Assembly: GCF_026342355.1 (NCBI RefSeq)
Contig: NZ_JAPEMV010000003.1
Span: 62,001-126,000 of the forward strand
DNA length: 64,000 bases
Origin: Streptomyces sp. NBC_00249
GTDB taxonomy: Bacteria > Actinomycetota > Actinomycetes > Streptomycetales > Streptomycetaceae
Direction of reading: 5' to 3'
How positions within the stretch are numbered: position 1 is the stretch's first letter; every line of letters begins with the position of its first letter. This document shows, in pieces, positions 27,359-35,562 of this stretch. The position numbers and the translations under genes are program-made. The notes beneath the pieces were generated by a model that saw only the letters and a program-made list of their open reading frames with translations, did no database searches and had not been told where the DNA came from.

Positions 27359-28045
27359 ATGGGCCGCGCCCGGCGCTCCATCGAAGCCCTGGGCGCCCTC
27401 GCCCCGCGCACCGCCCTCGCCCCGCGCACCGCCCTCGTCCGGCGGGCCGACGGCGGGAGCACCGAGGTGCCCGTGGAGGAGCTCGCCGTCGGGGACACCG
27501 TCCTGGTCCGCCCGCACTCCCGGATCCCGGCCGACGGCTTCGTCTCCGCCGGCGCCGGCAGCGTCGACGAGTCCGCCGTCACCGGGGAGAGCGTCCCCGC
27601 CGACAAGACCCCCGTCGCCGACCGGGCCGCCGCCCTCGCCGACCCCGCCACGACCGAGGACTCCGGCCGGGTCCACGCGGGCACCGTCAACGGCGCCGGC
27701 TCCCTGGAGATCGTCGTCACCCACCTCGCCGCCGACAACACCCTCGCCCGCGTCGTGCGCATGGTCCAGGACGCCGAGGAGCGCACCTCACCCACCCAGC
27801 GGTTCACCGACCGCTTCCAGAAGGTCTTCGTCCCCGGCGTCCTCGCCCTCGTCGCCGTCCTGACGGCCGTCGGCGCCCTCAGCGGCGAACCCTTCACCGA
27901 CACCTTCTACCGGGCCATGGCCGTCCTCGTCCCCGCCACCGCGCTGGGCCTGGGCATCGGCCCGGCCGTCCTCGTCCACGAGGGCTCGACGCTGGTCGTC
28001 GTCGCCAACGCCCTGCGGCTGCTGCGCTACCGCGACCGCACCTGA
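27359..28045 (+). pseudogene. Heavy-metal P-type ATPase remnant (N-terminal and central deletions)
   Basis: The frame encodes the actuator domain of a CadA/ZntA-type metal exporter (MGRARRSIEALG, VPVEELAVGDTVLVRPHSR, and the TGES loop) followed by one membrane helix. It then jumps at about AMAVLVPA to the extreme C terminus (VLVHEGSTLVVVANALRLL). The N-terminal helices, the CPC metal site, the phosphorylated DKTGT loop and the ATP-binding domain are all absent. The deletion is in frame but the product cannot transport. An 18-base tandem duplication (27395-27430) gives a repeated LAPRTA. Head-to-head fusion with the ArsR remnant points to one decayed metal-resistance locus. Confidence 0.85.
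27395..27430 (+). repeat. 18-bp tandem duplication
   Basis: Two exact copies of an 18-base unit (27395-27412 and 27413-27430) inside the P-type ATPase remnant, doubling an Ala-Pro-Arg-Thr-Ala-Leu segment that occurs once in intact relatives. Confidence 0.8.
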
Positions 28046-28057
28046 GACCCGGCCCGC

Positions 28058-28519
28058 TCAGCGCGGCGGTTCCACCTCCAGGAACCGCCGCCCGCGCGGC
28101 CCCCGGTAGAGCAGGCACTCCCAGCCGTGCCGCTCCAGCTCCGCCGCACAGGCCGCCAGCCGCTCCCGCTCCTCCTGTACGGCGCCGCCACCGGGCGGGC
28201 CCGCCCAGGTCACCTCGACCCGGTCCGCCCCCGGCGCCACCCGGTACCCCGTCCGGACCCGGCCGCCCCGCCCGTCCAGCGCCGACGGCGGGAACCCGGC
28301 CGCCTCCAGTACGAGCGCCACCGCGCGCGGCGCCATCCGCAGCTCCCACGCGGCCGGGACGCCCACCCCGCCGCCCGTGAGGCGGCGGATCTGCAACAGC
28401 CCCTCGTACGCGGTGCGCAGCTCCGCCGCCCGCGCCGCCCCGGCGACGGCGGATTCCGGACCGTCCCCGGAGGCCGGCTCGAAGCCCTGCCCCTGCCCGT
28501 TGCCGTGGGTGTCAGGCAC
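28058..28519 (-). CDS. Hypothetical cytoplasmic protein
   Basis: A 153-residue protein from a GTG start. It has a helical middle (AAELRTAYEGLLQIRRLTGG), then WELRMAPRAVALVLEAAG and a terminal alpha/beta segment (AACAELERHGWECLLYRG). No signal peptide or catalytic motif is visible. Codon use is normal for the window, so it is probably expressed. Divergent from a small membrane protein gene. Confidence 0.6.
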   Translation of the reverse strand: MPDTHGNGQGQGFEPASGDGPESAVAGAARAAELRTAYEGLLQIRRLTGGGVGVPAAWELRMAPRAVALVLEAAGFPPSALDGRGGRVRTGYRVAPGADRVEVTWAGPPGGGAVQEERERLAACAAELERHGWECLLYRGPRGRRFLEVEPPR

Positions 28520-28620
28520 CCCGCACCACCCTTCGTCCGCCCGCTTCTGAGTACCACGTGCCGGGCGGCCTGAGTATCCGCCCGGATCCGCCGCCGGGCG
28601 GCCGTTGATGGAATGACGGC

Positions 28621-28959
28621 ATGACCTCAGGGACCACGACGGGCGCCGCGAACGGCACGCACCGCCCGCGCATGCAGCACGTCACCACCGCCGGTTCCGC
28701 GCTCGCCGTGGCGCTGGTGCCCCTCGTGGTCGGGGTCCTGCTGGCCAAAGGGCTCGCGGCCGACCCGCACGCCCCGGTCAACGCCCTGATCAGCGGCGGC
28801 GGCCAGCGCGCCGGGCTGCCGCGCGCCGAGTGGCGCCGCCGCGGCCAGGCCACCGCGCGGCGGCTGCGGACGGCCCGCGAGGGGACCGCCCGCCGCTGCG
28901 CCGCCGTCCGCGAGCGCCGCCGGGCCGTCAGGAGGCCAGCGGCTCCTGGAGCTCGGTGA
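28621..28959 (+). CDS. Small single-span membrane protein
   Basis: A 112-residue protein with one membrane helix (about residues 24-46, GSALAVALVPLVVGVLLAKG) and a highly basic Arg-rich C-terminal tail. Its last 32 bases overlap the convergent MerR-type gene. The tail may be an artefact of read-through, but no earlier stop exists. Function unknown. Confidence 0.5.
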   Translation: MTSGTTTGAANGTHRPRMQHVTTAGSALAVALVPLVVGVLLAKGLAADPHAPVNALISGGGQRAGLPRAEWRRRGQATARRLRTAREGTARRCAAVRERRRAVRRPAAPGAR

Positions 28960-29767
28960 CCCACAGGTCCCGGTCCTCGGGGCAGGCCAGGGTCAGCTCA
29001 CGGGCGTACCCGGACGCCGCCGAGCGGTGACCGTTCTCGTCGATCCACCGCGCCAGGGCCTGCGCCGTCGGCAGCACCCCGTCCATCGAGCCCCGGTGCA
29101 CCACGGTCGCCGCCCGCTCGACCCCGGGCAGCTCCACGATCCGCACCCCGCCCCCGAGGTCCTCGGCGCGGACCGCCGCCGCCACGGGGAGCCCGGCGTG
29201 CACCAGGACGGATCCCGGTCCGCCGCCGGGAGCGTCCTCGTAGTAGGCGGTGCCCGGGCCGGCCGGGACCACCCCGGCGGTCTCGATCCGGCCGCACAGC
29301 TCCTCGTACAGGGGGCCGATGACCGGCCCGATGTCCTGCGGCTCGTAGCTCGCCGCGACCCCGCTCAGTTCGGCCAGCCGGACGGGCGGCAGGCTCTTGA
29401 CGACGATCTCCTCTGCGGGCATGGTTCCCTCGCTCTCGATGGTCCGGAGCCTCGTCTCGACCTGGGTGAGGCGGGCGGCGGCCTCCGCCACGGCGGCCTC
29501 CAGTTCCGCCCGGCGCAGCCGCAGCATCCCGCGCAGCTCCTGCGCGCTCACCTTCTCGTCGAGGACGGCCCCCACCTGTTCCAGGGTGAAGCCGAGCTCC
29601 TTGAGCGCGATGACACGGTTGAGGCGGGCCAGCTGCCCGGCCTCGTAGGAGCGGTAGCCGCTCACGGGGTCGACACGTGCCGGGCGCAGCAGTCCGAGGG
29701 CGTCGTAGTGACGCAGCATGCGGACCGACACCCGGCCGTGCTTGGCGAAGTCTCCGATGGTGAACAT
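28928..29767 (-). CDS. MerR-family regulator with GyrI-like effector domain
   Basis: A 279-residue activator of the BmrR type. The N-terminal winged helix (MFTIGDFAKHGRVSVRMLRHYD) is followed by a long dimerisation coiled coil (about 75-115) and a GyrI-like small-molecule-binding domain from about residue 120, typical of multidrug-sensing MerR proteins. The gene starts at 29767, very close to the inferred transcription start of its own MerR-type promoter, suggesting a leaderless or nearly leaderless message. No transporter is adjacent in the same direction. Confidence 0.88.
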   Translation of the reverse strand: MFTIGDFAKHGRVSVRMLRHYDALGLLRPARVDPVSGYRSYEAGQLARLNRVIALKELGFTLEQVGAVLDEKVSAQELRGMLRLRRAELEAAVAEAAARLTQVETRLRTIESEGTMPAEEIVVKSLPPVRLAELSGVAASYEPQDIGPVIGPLYEELCGRIETAGVVPAGPGTAYYEDAPGGGPGSVLVHAGLPVAAAVRAEDLGGGVRIVELPGVERAATVVHRGSMDGVLPTAQALARWIDENGHRSAASGYARELTLACPEDRDLWVTELQEPLAS

Positions 29768-29785
29768 GACTGCTCCAGTGGACGG

Positions 29786-29807
29786 CCTGACACGGTGTGA
29801 GGGTCAA
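29786..29807 (-). promoter_or_regulatory. MerR-type promoter/operator
   Basis: On the minus strand TTGACC (29807-29802) overlaps an imperfect dyad CCTCACACCGTGTCAGG (29802-29786), arms CCTCACAC and GTGTCAGG. A dyad between -35 and -10 is the normal MerR arrangement, so autoregulation by the adjacent gene is likely. Confidence 0.6.
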
Positions 29808-29850
29808 GCCTGCCGGAGAGGGGAGCCGCGCCGGCGGGAGGGGCGGCCGG

Positions 29851-30309
29851 TCAGCGGCCGAACTGGCGCAGGCACAGGTCGACGACCGAAGGCGGCACCG
29901 TGCCCTCCGCCGCCGCGCACAGCTCCTGCGCCCCGGGCGGCCGCGGAACCGCCTTGCGGGGGTTCCGGGGCGGCGCGGGCAGCCGTACGCGCCGGGGCGC
30001 GGCGGGCTTCGTCCGCCGTTCGGCGGGCGGGCGGGCCTTCCCGGCGGGCTCCACGGCGGTCGGACGCGGCTCCGGCCGGGACTCCGCACCGGGGACCTCG
30101 CCCAGCGGCAGGGGGAGCTCCGGCAGGGCCCCGGCGGGGCGGCGCCCGTCGGACGGCTCCTCCGGGTCGGGCACGTCCGGTGCGTCCAGGGGCGGTACGG
30201 AGCCCCGCGCCGGGCCCGGAACGCCGGACTCCGGGCCGACGGAGACACAGCCGGCGCTCGCGAGGAGCGCGAGGAGCGACAGGGGCAGGGCGGCCCGGCG
30301 TAACTGCAT
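29851..30309 (-). CDS. Putative lipoprotein with conserved C-terminal cysteine motif (copy A, TTA codon)
   Basis: A 152-residue lipoprotein: signal MQLRRAALPLSLLALLASAG with the lipobox ending at Cys21, a long Pro/Arg-rich unstructured middle, and a compact C terminus ELCAAAEGTVPPSVVDLCLR. The gene at 45488 has the same plan and the same C-terminal pattern (LCxAAxGTVxPxxVxLC), so they are paralogues. Codon 3 is TTA (30303-30301), implying bldA dependence; the paralogue lacks it. The paired cysteines could form a disulfide outside the membrane. Function unknown. Confidence 0.75.
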   Translation of the reverse strand: MQLRRAALPLSLLALLASAGCVSVGPESGVPGPARGSVPPLDAPDVPDPEEPSDGRRPAGALPELPLPLGEVPGAESRPEPRPTAVEPAGKARPPAERRTKPAAPRRVRLPAPPRNPRKAVPRPPGAQELCAAAEGTVPPSVVDLCLRQFGR

Positions 30310-30589
30310 CCGACCACCATGCCGTAGTCCGGGGACCACGGACCCACGCACCTCACGCGTCCGGGTGACGGAGCCGGGGCCCCGCGGTGCCGGATCGCCG
30401 TTGCCGAATCGATCCTTCACCCGGCGGCCAGAAACGGCCCCTCCGGTCGCACAATGGCCACGAACGCGATCGGCACGGCACGGCAGTGCGGGCGATGGGG
30501 GAGGCGCGACCCCCCGAGCCTGGTGCCGCCGTGTCCCGTTCACCCGTCCGCAGGACTTCCTGCCCTCCCGCGTACACGGAGTGCCGAGC

Positions 30590-31867
30590 ATGACCGAACC
30601 AGCCGCGTCCAGCGTTCCCGAACCCGCCCCCGAACCCGCCCCCGAACCGAATGCTCTGAAGGGCTGGGCGGCCGTCGCCGCCGTCTCCCTCGGGATCTTC
30701 TGCCTGATCACCTCCGAACTCCTCCCGATCGGACTCCTCACCCCCGTCGGCGCCGACCTCGGCGTCTCCGACGGCACCGCCGGGCTCATGGTCACCGTCC
30801 CCGGGATCGTCGCCGGGTTCTGCGCACCGCTCGTCACCGTCGGCGCCGCCCGCCTCGACCGGCGCCACGTCCTGTGCCTCCTCATCGCCCTGACGGCCGC
30901 CGCCAACCTCGCCGCCGCCCTGGCCCCCGGCTTCGCCGTGGTGCTGGCGGCCCGGCTGCTCGTCGGGGTCGGCGTCGGCGGGTTCTGGGCCCTCGCGGGC
31001 GGGCTCGCCGCCCGGCTGGTGCCCGCCCGGCACGTCGGCCGGGCCACGGCCCTGATCTTCGGCGGGGTCCCCACCGCCTCCGTCCTCGGCGTCCCCGCCG
31101 GGACCCTGCTCGGCGAACTCGGCGGCTGGCGGACCGCCTTCGCCGCGGTCGGCCTCCTCGGCGCCGCCACGACGGCCGCACTGTTCCTGCTGCTGCCCGA
31201 GCTGCCCCCCGCCCGGCCCGTCACCTTCCGCGAACTGCCCGCCCTGCTGCGCCGCAACCGGGGCGTACGGGCCGGCGTGGCCGTCACCTTCCTGGTCGTC
31301 ACCGGCCAGTTCGCCGCCTACACCTTCGTCCGGCCGATCCTGCGCGACGTCTCCGGCGTCGACGCCGGCCACGTCAGCACCCTGCTCCTCGGCTACGGGA
31401 TCGCCGGAGTCGCCGGGAACTTCCTGGCCGGGCCGCGCGACCCCCGCCGTACGCTGCTCACCGTCAGCTCCGCCCTCACCGTGGTGCTGGCCCTGATCGC
31501 CCTCCTGCCGGGGGCCGTCGCCGGGACGGCCCTGCTGCTGGTCTGGGGCCTGGTCTACGGCGGGGTCTCCGTCAGCCTGCAGAGCTGGATGATCAAGGAC
31601 GCGCCCCGGGCGGCCGAGGCGGCGTCCTCGCTGATGGTGGCCATGTTCAACTTCGCCATCGCGGCCGGGGCGCTGGCCGGCGGCCTCGCCGTGGACCGGG
31701 TCTCGGTGCCCGCCGCCCCGCTGACCGGCGCCGCCCTGATGCTGGCGGCCGCCGCCACCGTGGCGCTGAGCGGCCGCCACCGCCGGGACCGGGCCGCGCC
31801 CGTACCGGACCACCGCCCGGCCGGCGGGCTCCGGCCCGGGGGCCTTCCGGGAGGCCGGGTCAACTGA
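30590..31867 (+). CDS. MFS transporter (Cmx/PmrA-like drug-efflux type)
   Basis: A 425-residue, 12-helix major-facilitator exporter. Motif C-like GGVPTASVLGVPAGTLLGE and the paired DRRHVL loop are typical of the DHA1 sugar/drug efflux group that includes arabinose-efflux-like and chloramphenicol-resistance-like permeases. The N terminus has an acidic Pro-Ala-Glu repeat (EPAPEPAPEP). ATG at 30590 follows GGAG eight bases upstream; a GTG at 30581 overlaps that site. Substrate unknown. Confidence 0.85.
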   Translation: MTEPAASSVPEPAPEPAPEPNALKGWAAVAAVSLGIFCLITSELLPIGLLTPVGADLGVSDGTAGLMVTVPGIVAGFCAPLVTVGAARLDRRHVLCLLIALTAAANLAAALAPGFAVVLAARLLVGVGVGGFWALAGGLAARLVPARHVGRATALIFGGVPTASVLGVPAGTLLGELGGWRTAFAAVGLLGAATTAALFLLLPELPPARPVTFRELPALLRRNRGVRAGVAVTFLVVTGQFAAYTFVRPILRDVSGVDAGHVSTLLLGYGIAGVAGNFLAGPRDPRRTLLTVSSALTVVLALIALLPGAVAGTALLLVWGLVYGGVSVSLQSWMIKDAPRAAEAASSLMVAMFNFAIAAGALAGGLAVDRVSVPAAPLTGAALMLAAAATVALSGRHRRDRAAPVPDHRPAGGLRPGGLPGGRVN

Positions 31868-32010
31868 ACCGGGGGGCACGGGAGTCGGGTCCGTACCGTA
31901 CAGAACGGATGGATGGGGCGGATCGGGCACGCGGCTTGACCGGAGTGGGCCCGGACGGAAAGAGTCCGCTCGAGAGCCACCGTTTGCGCCGCACTTCGGA
32001 GACCCCCCAG

Positions 32011-32553
32011 ATGCCGATATCCGTCCGTTCCCCGCTCGTCTTGCTCGTGCTCGGGGGCTCGCTCGTGCTGGGCGGCCCGGCCGGAGCCGCGGCCGCCGAG
32101 CCGGCCGCCCACGCGGCCGGGGCCACGGCGACCTGCACCGGCGGGCCCGGCGTCACGGGGGCCGACCGCGAGAGCGCGGGCTGCCTGCCCGCAGGCCCGG
32201 CCCCGGCGGCTTCGGCGAATCCGTCCCGGAGGACCCCCGGGCCGTCGGCGTCCGGCTCCGCGTCCGCCTCCGCGTCCCGCTCGTCGGCACCCGGGAAGGC
32301 CGCGCGTTCCAGCGCCCCCGCAACGGCTCCGACCCCGACCCCGACCCCGACGCCGACGCCGACCCCGACCCCGTCCGCGAGCGGCACCGGGGGTGCGGGC
32401 GGTCCCGGCGGCCCGGGCGGCTCGCCCGGTGGCTCGAGCGGTGACCTCGCGCTGACCGGCGCGGGCAAAGCGGTCCCGCTCGCCATCGGCGGCGCCACGG
32501 TGCTGGCCCTGGGAGCGGGCATGGTCCTCGTCGCCCGGCGGCGCAGGGCCTGA
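32011..32553 (+). CDS. LAXTG-type sortase substrate, small cell-wall protein
   Basis: A 180-residue surface protein. A signal peptide (about residues 5-28) is followed by a short folded part with two cysteines (TATCTGG and SAGCLPAG), a Ser/Ala and (Pro-Thr) repeat stalk, and a sorting signal: LALTG at about residue 150, a hydrophobic helix and an RRRRA tail. LAXTG is recognised by class E sortases, which anchor chaplins and similar proteins to the wall in Streptomyces. No sortase gene is in the window. The ligand or role is unknown. Confidence 0.8.
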   Translation: MPISVRSPLVLLVLGGSLVLGGPAGAAAAEPAAHAAGATATCTGGPGVTGADRESAGCLPAGPAPAASANPSRRTPGPSASGSASASASRSSAPGKAARSSAPATAPTPTPTPTPTPTPTPSASGTGGAGGPGGPGGSPGGSSGDLALTGAGKAVPLAIGGATVLALGAGMVLVARRRRA

Positions 32554-32615
32554 CCGGCCGGACGGGGGCCGGTTCCGCACCGCCGCACCGGCCCCCGCCC
32601 CTGCCGGGAGACACC

Positions 32616-33335
32616 ATGTCCCCAGAACCCGAAGAGCCCGGGACCACCCCGGACGACCGCCTGCTCGTACGCCCGTACGTGACCCCGTCCGGGCGCACCT
32701 CCGCCTCGACGGCCCCCGCCTGGCCGCTCGGCCCCGACCTGCCCGTACCCGTACCGGCGCCGACGTCCGGGACCCCGTCGGCCCCGGCGGCATCCGCCGC
32801 GCCCCGGGACCGCCGCGCCCCGCGACGGCGGAGCCGCCTGCCGCTGGCCGCCCTCGTCCTGCTGGCGCTGGCCGGGGCGGGCGCCCTGGTGTTCCTGCCG
32901 GGCGGGACCGATCCGGAGCCCGCGACGGCCGCGCCGCACCCCGGGCTGTCCCTGCCGGCGCTGCCCGCGCGCATCCCCGGGGCCGGGGAGTCCTCCGAGG
33001 CCGCCCGGCCGTCCACGACTCCGTCCGGGCCGTCCGCCTCGGCGTCCGCGTCCCGCTCCGCCTCGGCCCCGCCGTCGCCGACCCCGGCGGCCACCACCGC
33101 CAAGCCGTCGCCGCCCCCGCCGAAGCCGTCCGGGACCCTGCGCCCCGGTGACAGCGGGCCCGCGGTGCGCCAGCTCCAGGAACGCCTCTACGGGCAGGGG
33201 TTCACGTACGTCTCGTCGACCGGGGTCTACGACAAGCACACCGAGCGGGGTGTCGCCCAGCTCCAGCGGGACCGGGACATCAAGGGCGACCCGAGAGGGG
33301 TCTACGGTCCGGCCACGCAGGCGGCCTTCGGCTGA
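32616..33335 (+). CDS. Membrane-anchored peptidoglycan-binding domain protein
   Basis: A 239-residue type II membrane protein: a 70-residue Pro/Ala-rich cytoplasmic part, an Arg cluster and one helix (about 74-92, LPLAALVLLALAGAGALVFL), a Ser/Pro stalk, and a C-terminal PG_binding_1 domain (LRPGDSGPAVRQLQERLY through GVYGPATQAAFG). Such domains bind wall peptidoglycan. It follows the LAXTG gene at 62 bases and may be expressed with it. No enzymatic domain. Confidence 0.85.
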   Translation: MSPEPEEPGTTPDDRLLVRPYVTPSGRTSASTAPAWPLGPDLPVPVPAPTSGTPSAPAASAAPRDRRAPRRRSRLPLAALVLLALAGAGALVFLPGGTDPEPATAAPHPGLSLPALPARIPGAGESSEAARPSTTPSGPSASASASRSASAPPSPTPAATTAKPSPPPPKPSGTLRPGDSGPAVRQLQERLYGQGFTYVSSTGVYDKHTERGVAQLQRDRDIKGDPRGVYGPATQAAFG

Positions 33336-33387
33336 GTGGTGAGCGGTGAGCGGCGGGGGCCGGGCGGCGGGCGTCCGGGCGGGACCG

Positions 33388-34131
33388 TCACCGGCCGCCG
33401 GAGACCCGCAGCACCGCCCCCGTGGTGTAGGCGGCGTCCTCGGACAGCAGCCAGGCGATGGCCCCGGCCACCTCGCGCGGCAGGCCCGGCCGCCCCAGCG
33501 GGATCCCGGCAGCCGCGCGGGCGGGCCGGCCGGGATCGCCCATCGCCGCGTGCATGTCGGTCTCGATGATACCGGGGGCCACGGCGTTGACCCGGATGAG
33601 ATCCGGTCCGAGCTCCTTCGACAGGCCGACGGTGAGCGCGTCGACGGCGGCCTTGGTGGCCGCGTAGTGCACGTAGTCCCCGGGGCTGCCGAGGGTAGCG
33701 GCCGCCGAGGACACGTTCACGATGGCCCCGCCTCCGCCCTGCGCCATGTCCCGCGCGGCCCGGCGGCAGCAGAGCAGGTACCCGAGGAGGTTGACCTCCA
33801 CCACGCGCCGCAGGTCCTCGGTCCGGGCGTCCGCCAGACGGCCCAGGGGGCCGGTCACCCCGGCGTTGTTGACCAGCCCGGTGACCGCGCCGAGTTCGGC
33901 CCCGGCGATGTCGAAGAGCCGCTCCACCGCGCACTCCCCGGAGGTGTCACCGCGTACCGTCACGCACCGGGCGCCGGTCTCCCGTACCCGCCGCGCCGTG
34001 TCCTCGGCGGCCCCCTCGTCCCGGGCGTAGCCGAGCACCAGGTCGTGGCCGTCGGCCGCCAGGCGCAGGCAGGTCGCCGCCCCGATACCGCGGCTGCCAC
34101 CGGTGACCACCGTGACCGGGCGACGTGACAT
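33388..34131 (-). CDS. SDR-family oxidoreductase (FabG-like)
   Basis: A 247-residue short-chain dehydrogenase. The cofactor loop is TGGSRGIG, followed by LVNNAGVTG, catalytic Ser in NVSSAAAT and the YAATK tetrad residues, and the C-terminal GIIETDMH. Length and motifs match classical 3-oxoacyl-ACP reductase-like SDRs; the Arg in the glycine loop suggests NADP(H). The start at 34131 has GGAGG upstream. Single gene divergent from an RNA ligase; substrate unknown. Confidence 0.88.
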   Translation of the reverse strand: MSRRPVTVVTGGSRGIGAATCLRLAADGHDLVLGYARDEGAAEDTARRVRETGARCVTVRGDTSGECAVERLFDIAGAELGAVTGLVNNAGVTGPLGRLADARTEDLRRVVEVNLLGYLLCCRRAARDMAQGGGGAIVNVSSAAATLGSPGDYVHYAATKAAVDALTVGLSKELGPDLIRVNAVAPGIIETDMHAAMGDPGRPARAAAGIPLGRPGLPREVAGAIAWLLSEDAAYTTGAVLRVSGGR

Positions 34132-34280
34132 GGGGACCTCCTGGAACGGGAACGCGTACGCGGGCACTGCCGTGCGCGCGGCGCAGGCTAACACTCCGAT
34201 ATCCGCTGGACCAGCGTAAATGGCTCCCCGACAGTGGTCCGCAGACCGAACCCCCACCGAGCGCCCCGAGGAGCCGCACC

Positions 34281-35357
34281 ATGTCCACCCTGCGCGTCAC
34301 CGTAGAAGAACTGACCGTCCACGAGCACCCGAACGCCGACGCCCTGGAACTGGCGCAGGTGGGCCTCTACCGGGCCGTCGTCGCCAAGGGGGCCTACCGC
34401 ACCGGCGACTTCGCGCTCTACATACCAGAACAGGCCGTACTGCCACCCGAGTTGATCGAGGAGCTGGGTCTGACCGGGCGGCTCGCCGGAAGCTCCCGCG
34501 ACCGGGTCAGGGCGGTCCGGCTGCGCGGTGAGCTCTCGCAGGGGCTGGTCTGCCGCCCCCGCGCCCTGGACGGCGTGGACCTGGCCGTGGCCGCGAAGGA
34601 GGGCGCCGACTTCGCCGAGGCGCTGGGCATCGTCAAATGGTCGCCGCCGGTCCCGACGACGATGGACGGGGAGGTCGAGGCGGCCCCCGACCTGCTGCCG
34701 TGGGTGGACGTGGAGAACCTCCAGCGCTACCCGCAGATCTTCGAACCGGGGGAGCCCGTCGTGCTCACGGAGAAACTCCACGGCACGGCCAGCCTGCTGA
34801 CGTACGTCGCCGACGACGGGCGGGTCCTGGTCTCCTCCAAGGGCTTCGGCTCCAAGGGACTGGCCCTCAAGGAGGACGAACGCAACCTCTACTGGCGCGC
34901 CGTACGCGGGCACGGAGCCCCGCAGGCCGCCGCCCGGCTGGCCGAACGGCTCGGCGCGACCCGGGTCGGGATCTTCGCCGAGGTCTACGGGTCCGGGGTG
35001 CAGGACCTGGCGTACGGCGCCCGGGCCGGCTCGGCCGACGCGCCCCCCGGATACGCCGTCTTCGACGTGTCCGCCGAGATCGACGGCCAGGTGCGCTGGC
35101 TGGACCCCGCCGAGGTGCTCGAGGACGGCGAACTGCCGCTCGTACCGAGGCTCTTCGAAGGCCCCTACGACCTGGAGCGGGTCCTGGAGCTGGCGAGCGG
35201 CCGGGAGACCGTCTCGGGTGAGGGCCTGCACCTGCGCGAGGGCGTCGTCATCCGCCCGGCTGCGGAGCGCTACAGCCCGGTCGTCGGCGGCCGCGCCATC
35301 GCGAAGGCGGTCAGCCCGGCCTACCTGACGCGCAAGGGCGGCACCGAGTACGAGTGA
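34281..35357 (+). CDS. ATP-dependent RNA ligase, DraRnl (Rnl5) type
   Basis: A 358-residue ligase that should seal RNA 3'-OH and 5'-phosphate ends, as the Deinococcus DraRnl enzyme does. The N-terminal OB-fold module (residues 1-120) is the DraRnl hallmark. The adenylyltransferase domain has motif I EKLHG with Lys165, the same position as in DraRnl, followed by FAEVYG (motif III), EGVVIRP (motif IV) and AIAKAVSP (motif V). GAGGAG precedes the ATG at 34281. It is a single gene, 4 kb from a second, unrelated RNA-ligase operon. Possible role: repair of nicked structured RNA; inference from family. Confidence 0.88.
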   Translation: MSTLRVTVEELTVHEHPNADALELAQVGLYRAVVAKGAYRTGDFALYIPEQAVLPPELIEELGLTGRLAGSSRDRVRAVRLRGELSQGLVCRPRALDGVDLAVAAKEGADFAEALGIVKWSPPVPTTMDGEVEAAPDLLPWVDVENLQRYPQIFEPGEPVVLTEKLHGTASLLTYVADDGRVLVSSKGFGSKGLALKEDERNLYWRAVRGHGAPQAAARLAERLGATRVGIFAEVYGSGVQDLAYGARAGSADAPPGYAVFDVSAEIDGQVRWLDPAEVLEDGELPLVPRLFEGPYDLERVLELASGRETVSGEGLHLREGVVIRPAAERYSPVVGGRAIAKAVSPAYLTRKGGTEYE

Positions 35358-35562
35358 GACCGGCGGGGCGGGCCGGTCGGTGTGGGGCGGGGCCTCGGCG
35401 CGGCATGCGGTCACGGACCACGGCCGCCGCCCCGCGGGCCGCGGCCAGCACCGACCGGTCCCCGCCACCCGGCTGACGTGGCGTGCCGCGCCGCGCGGGC
35501 CGCCGCGTGGTGGGATGGGGGGCGGGGGTGGCTCACGGACGGCACACGGAGAGGTCGCGAAG

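Noticed and set aside
32329..32375. Pro-Thr dinucleotide-like repeat as a possible CRISPR or satellite
   Set aside because: It is an in-frame Pro-Thr stalk of a surface protein, with a 6-base period and no spacers.
30454..32553. 699-codon frame through the MFS and LAXTG genes
   Set aside because: Only the last 180 codons are real; the first part is a frame-shifted shadow of the transporter.
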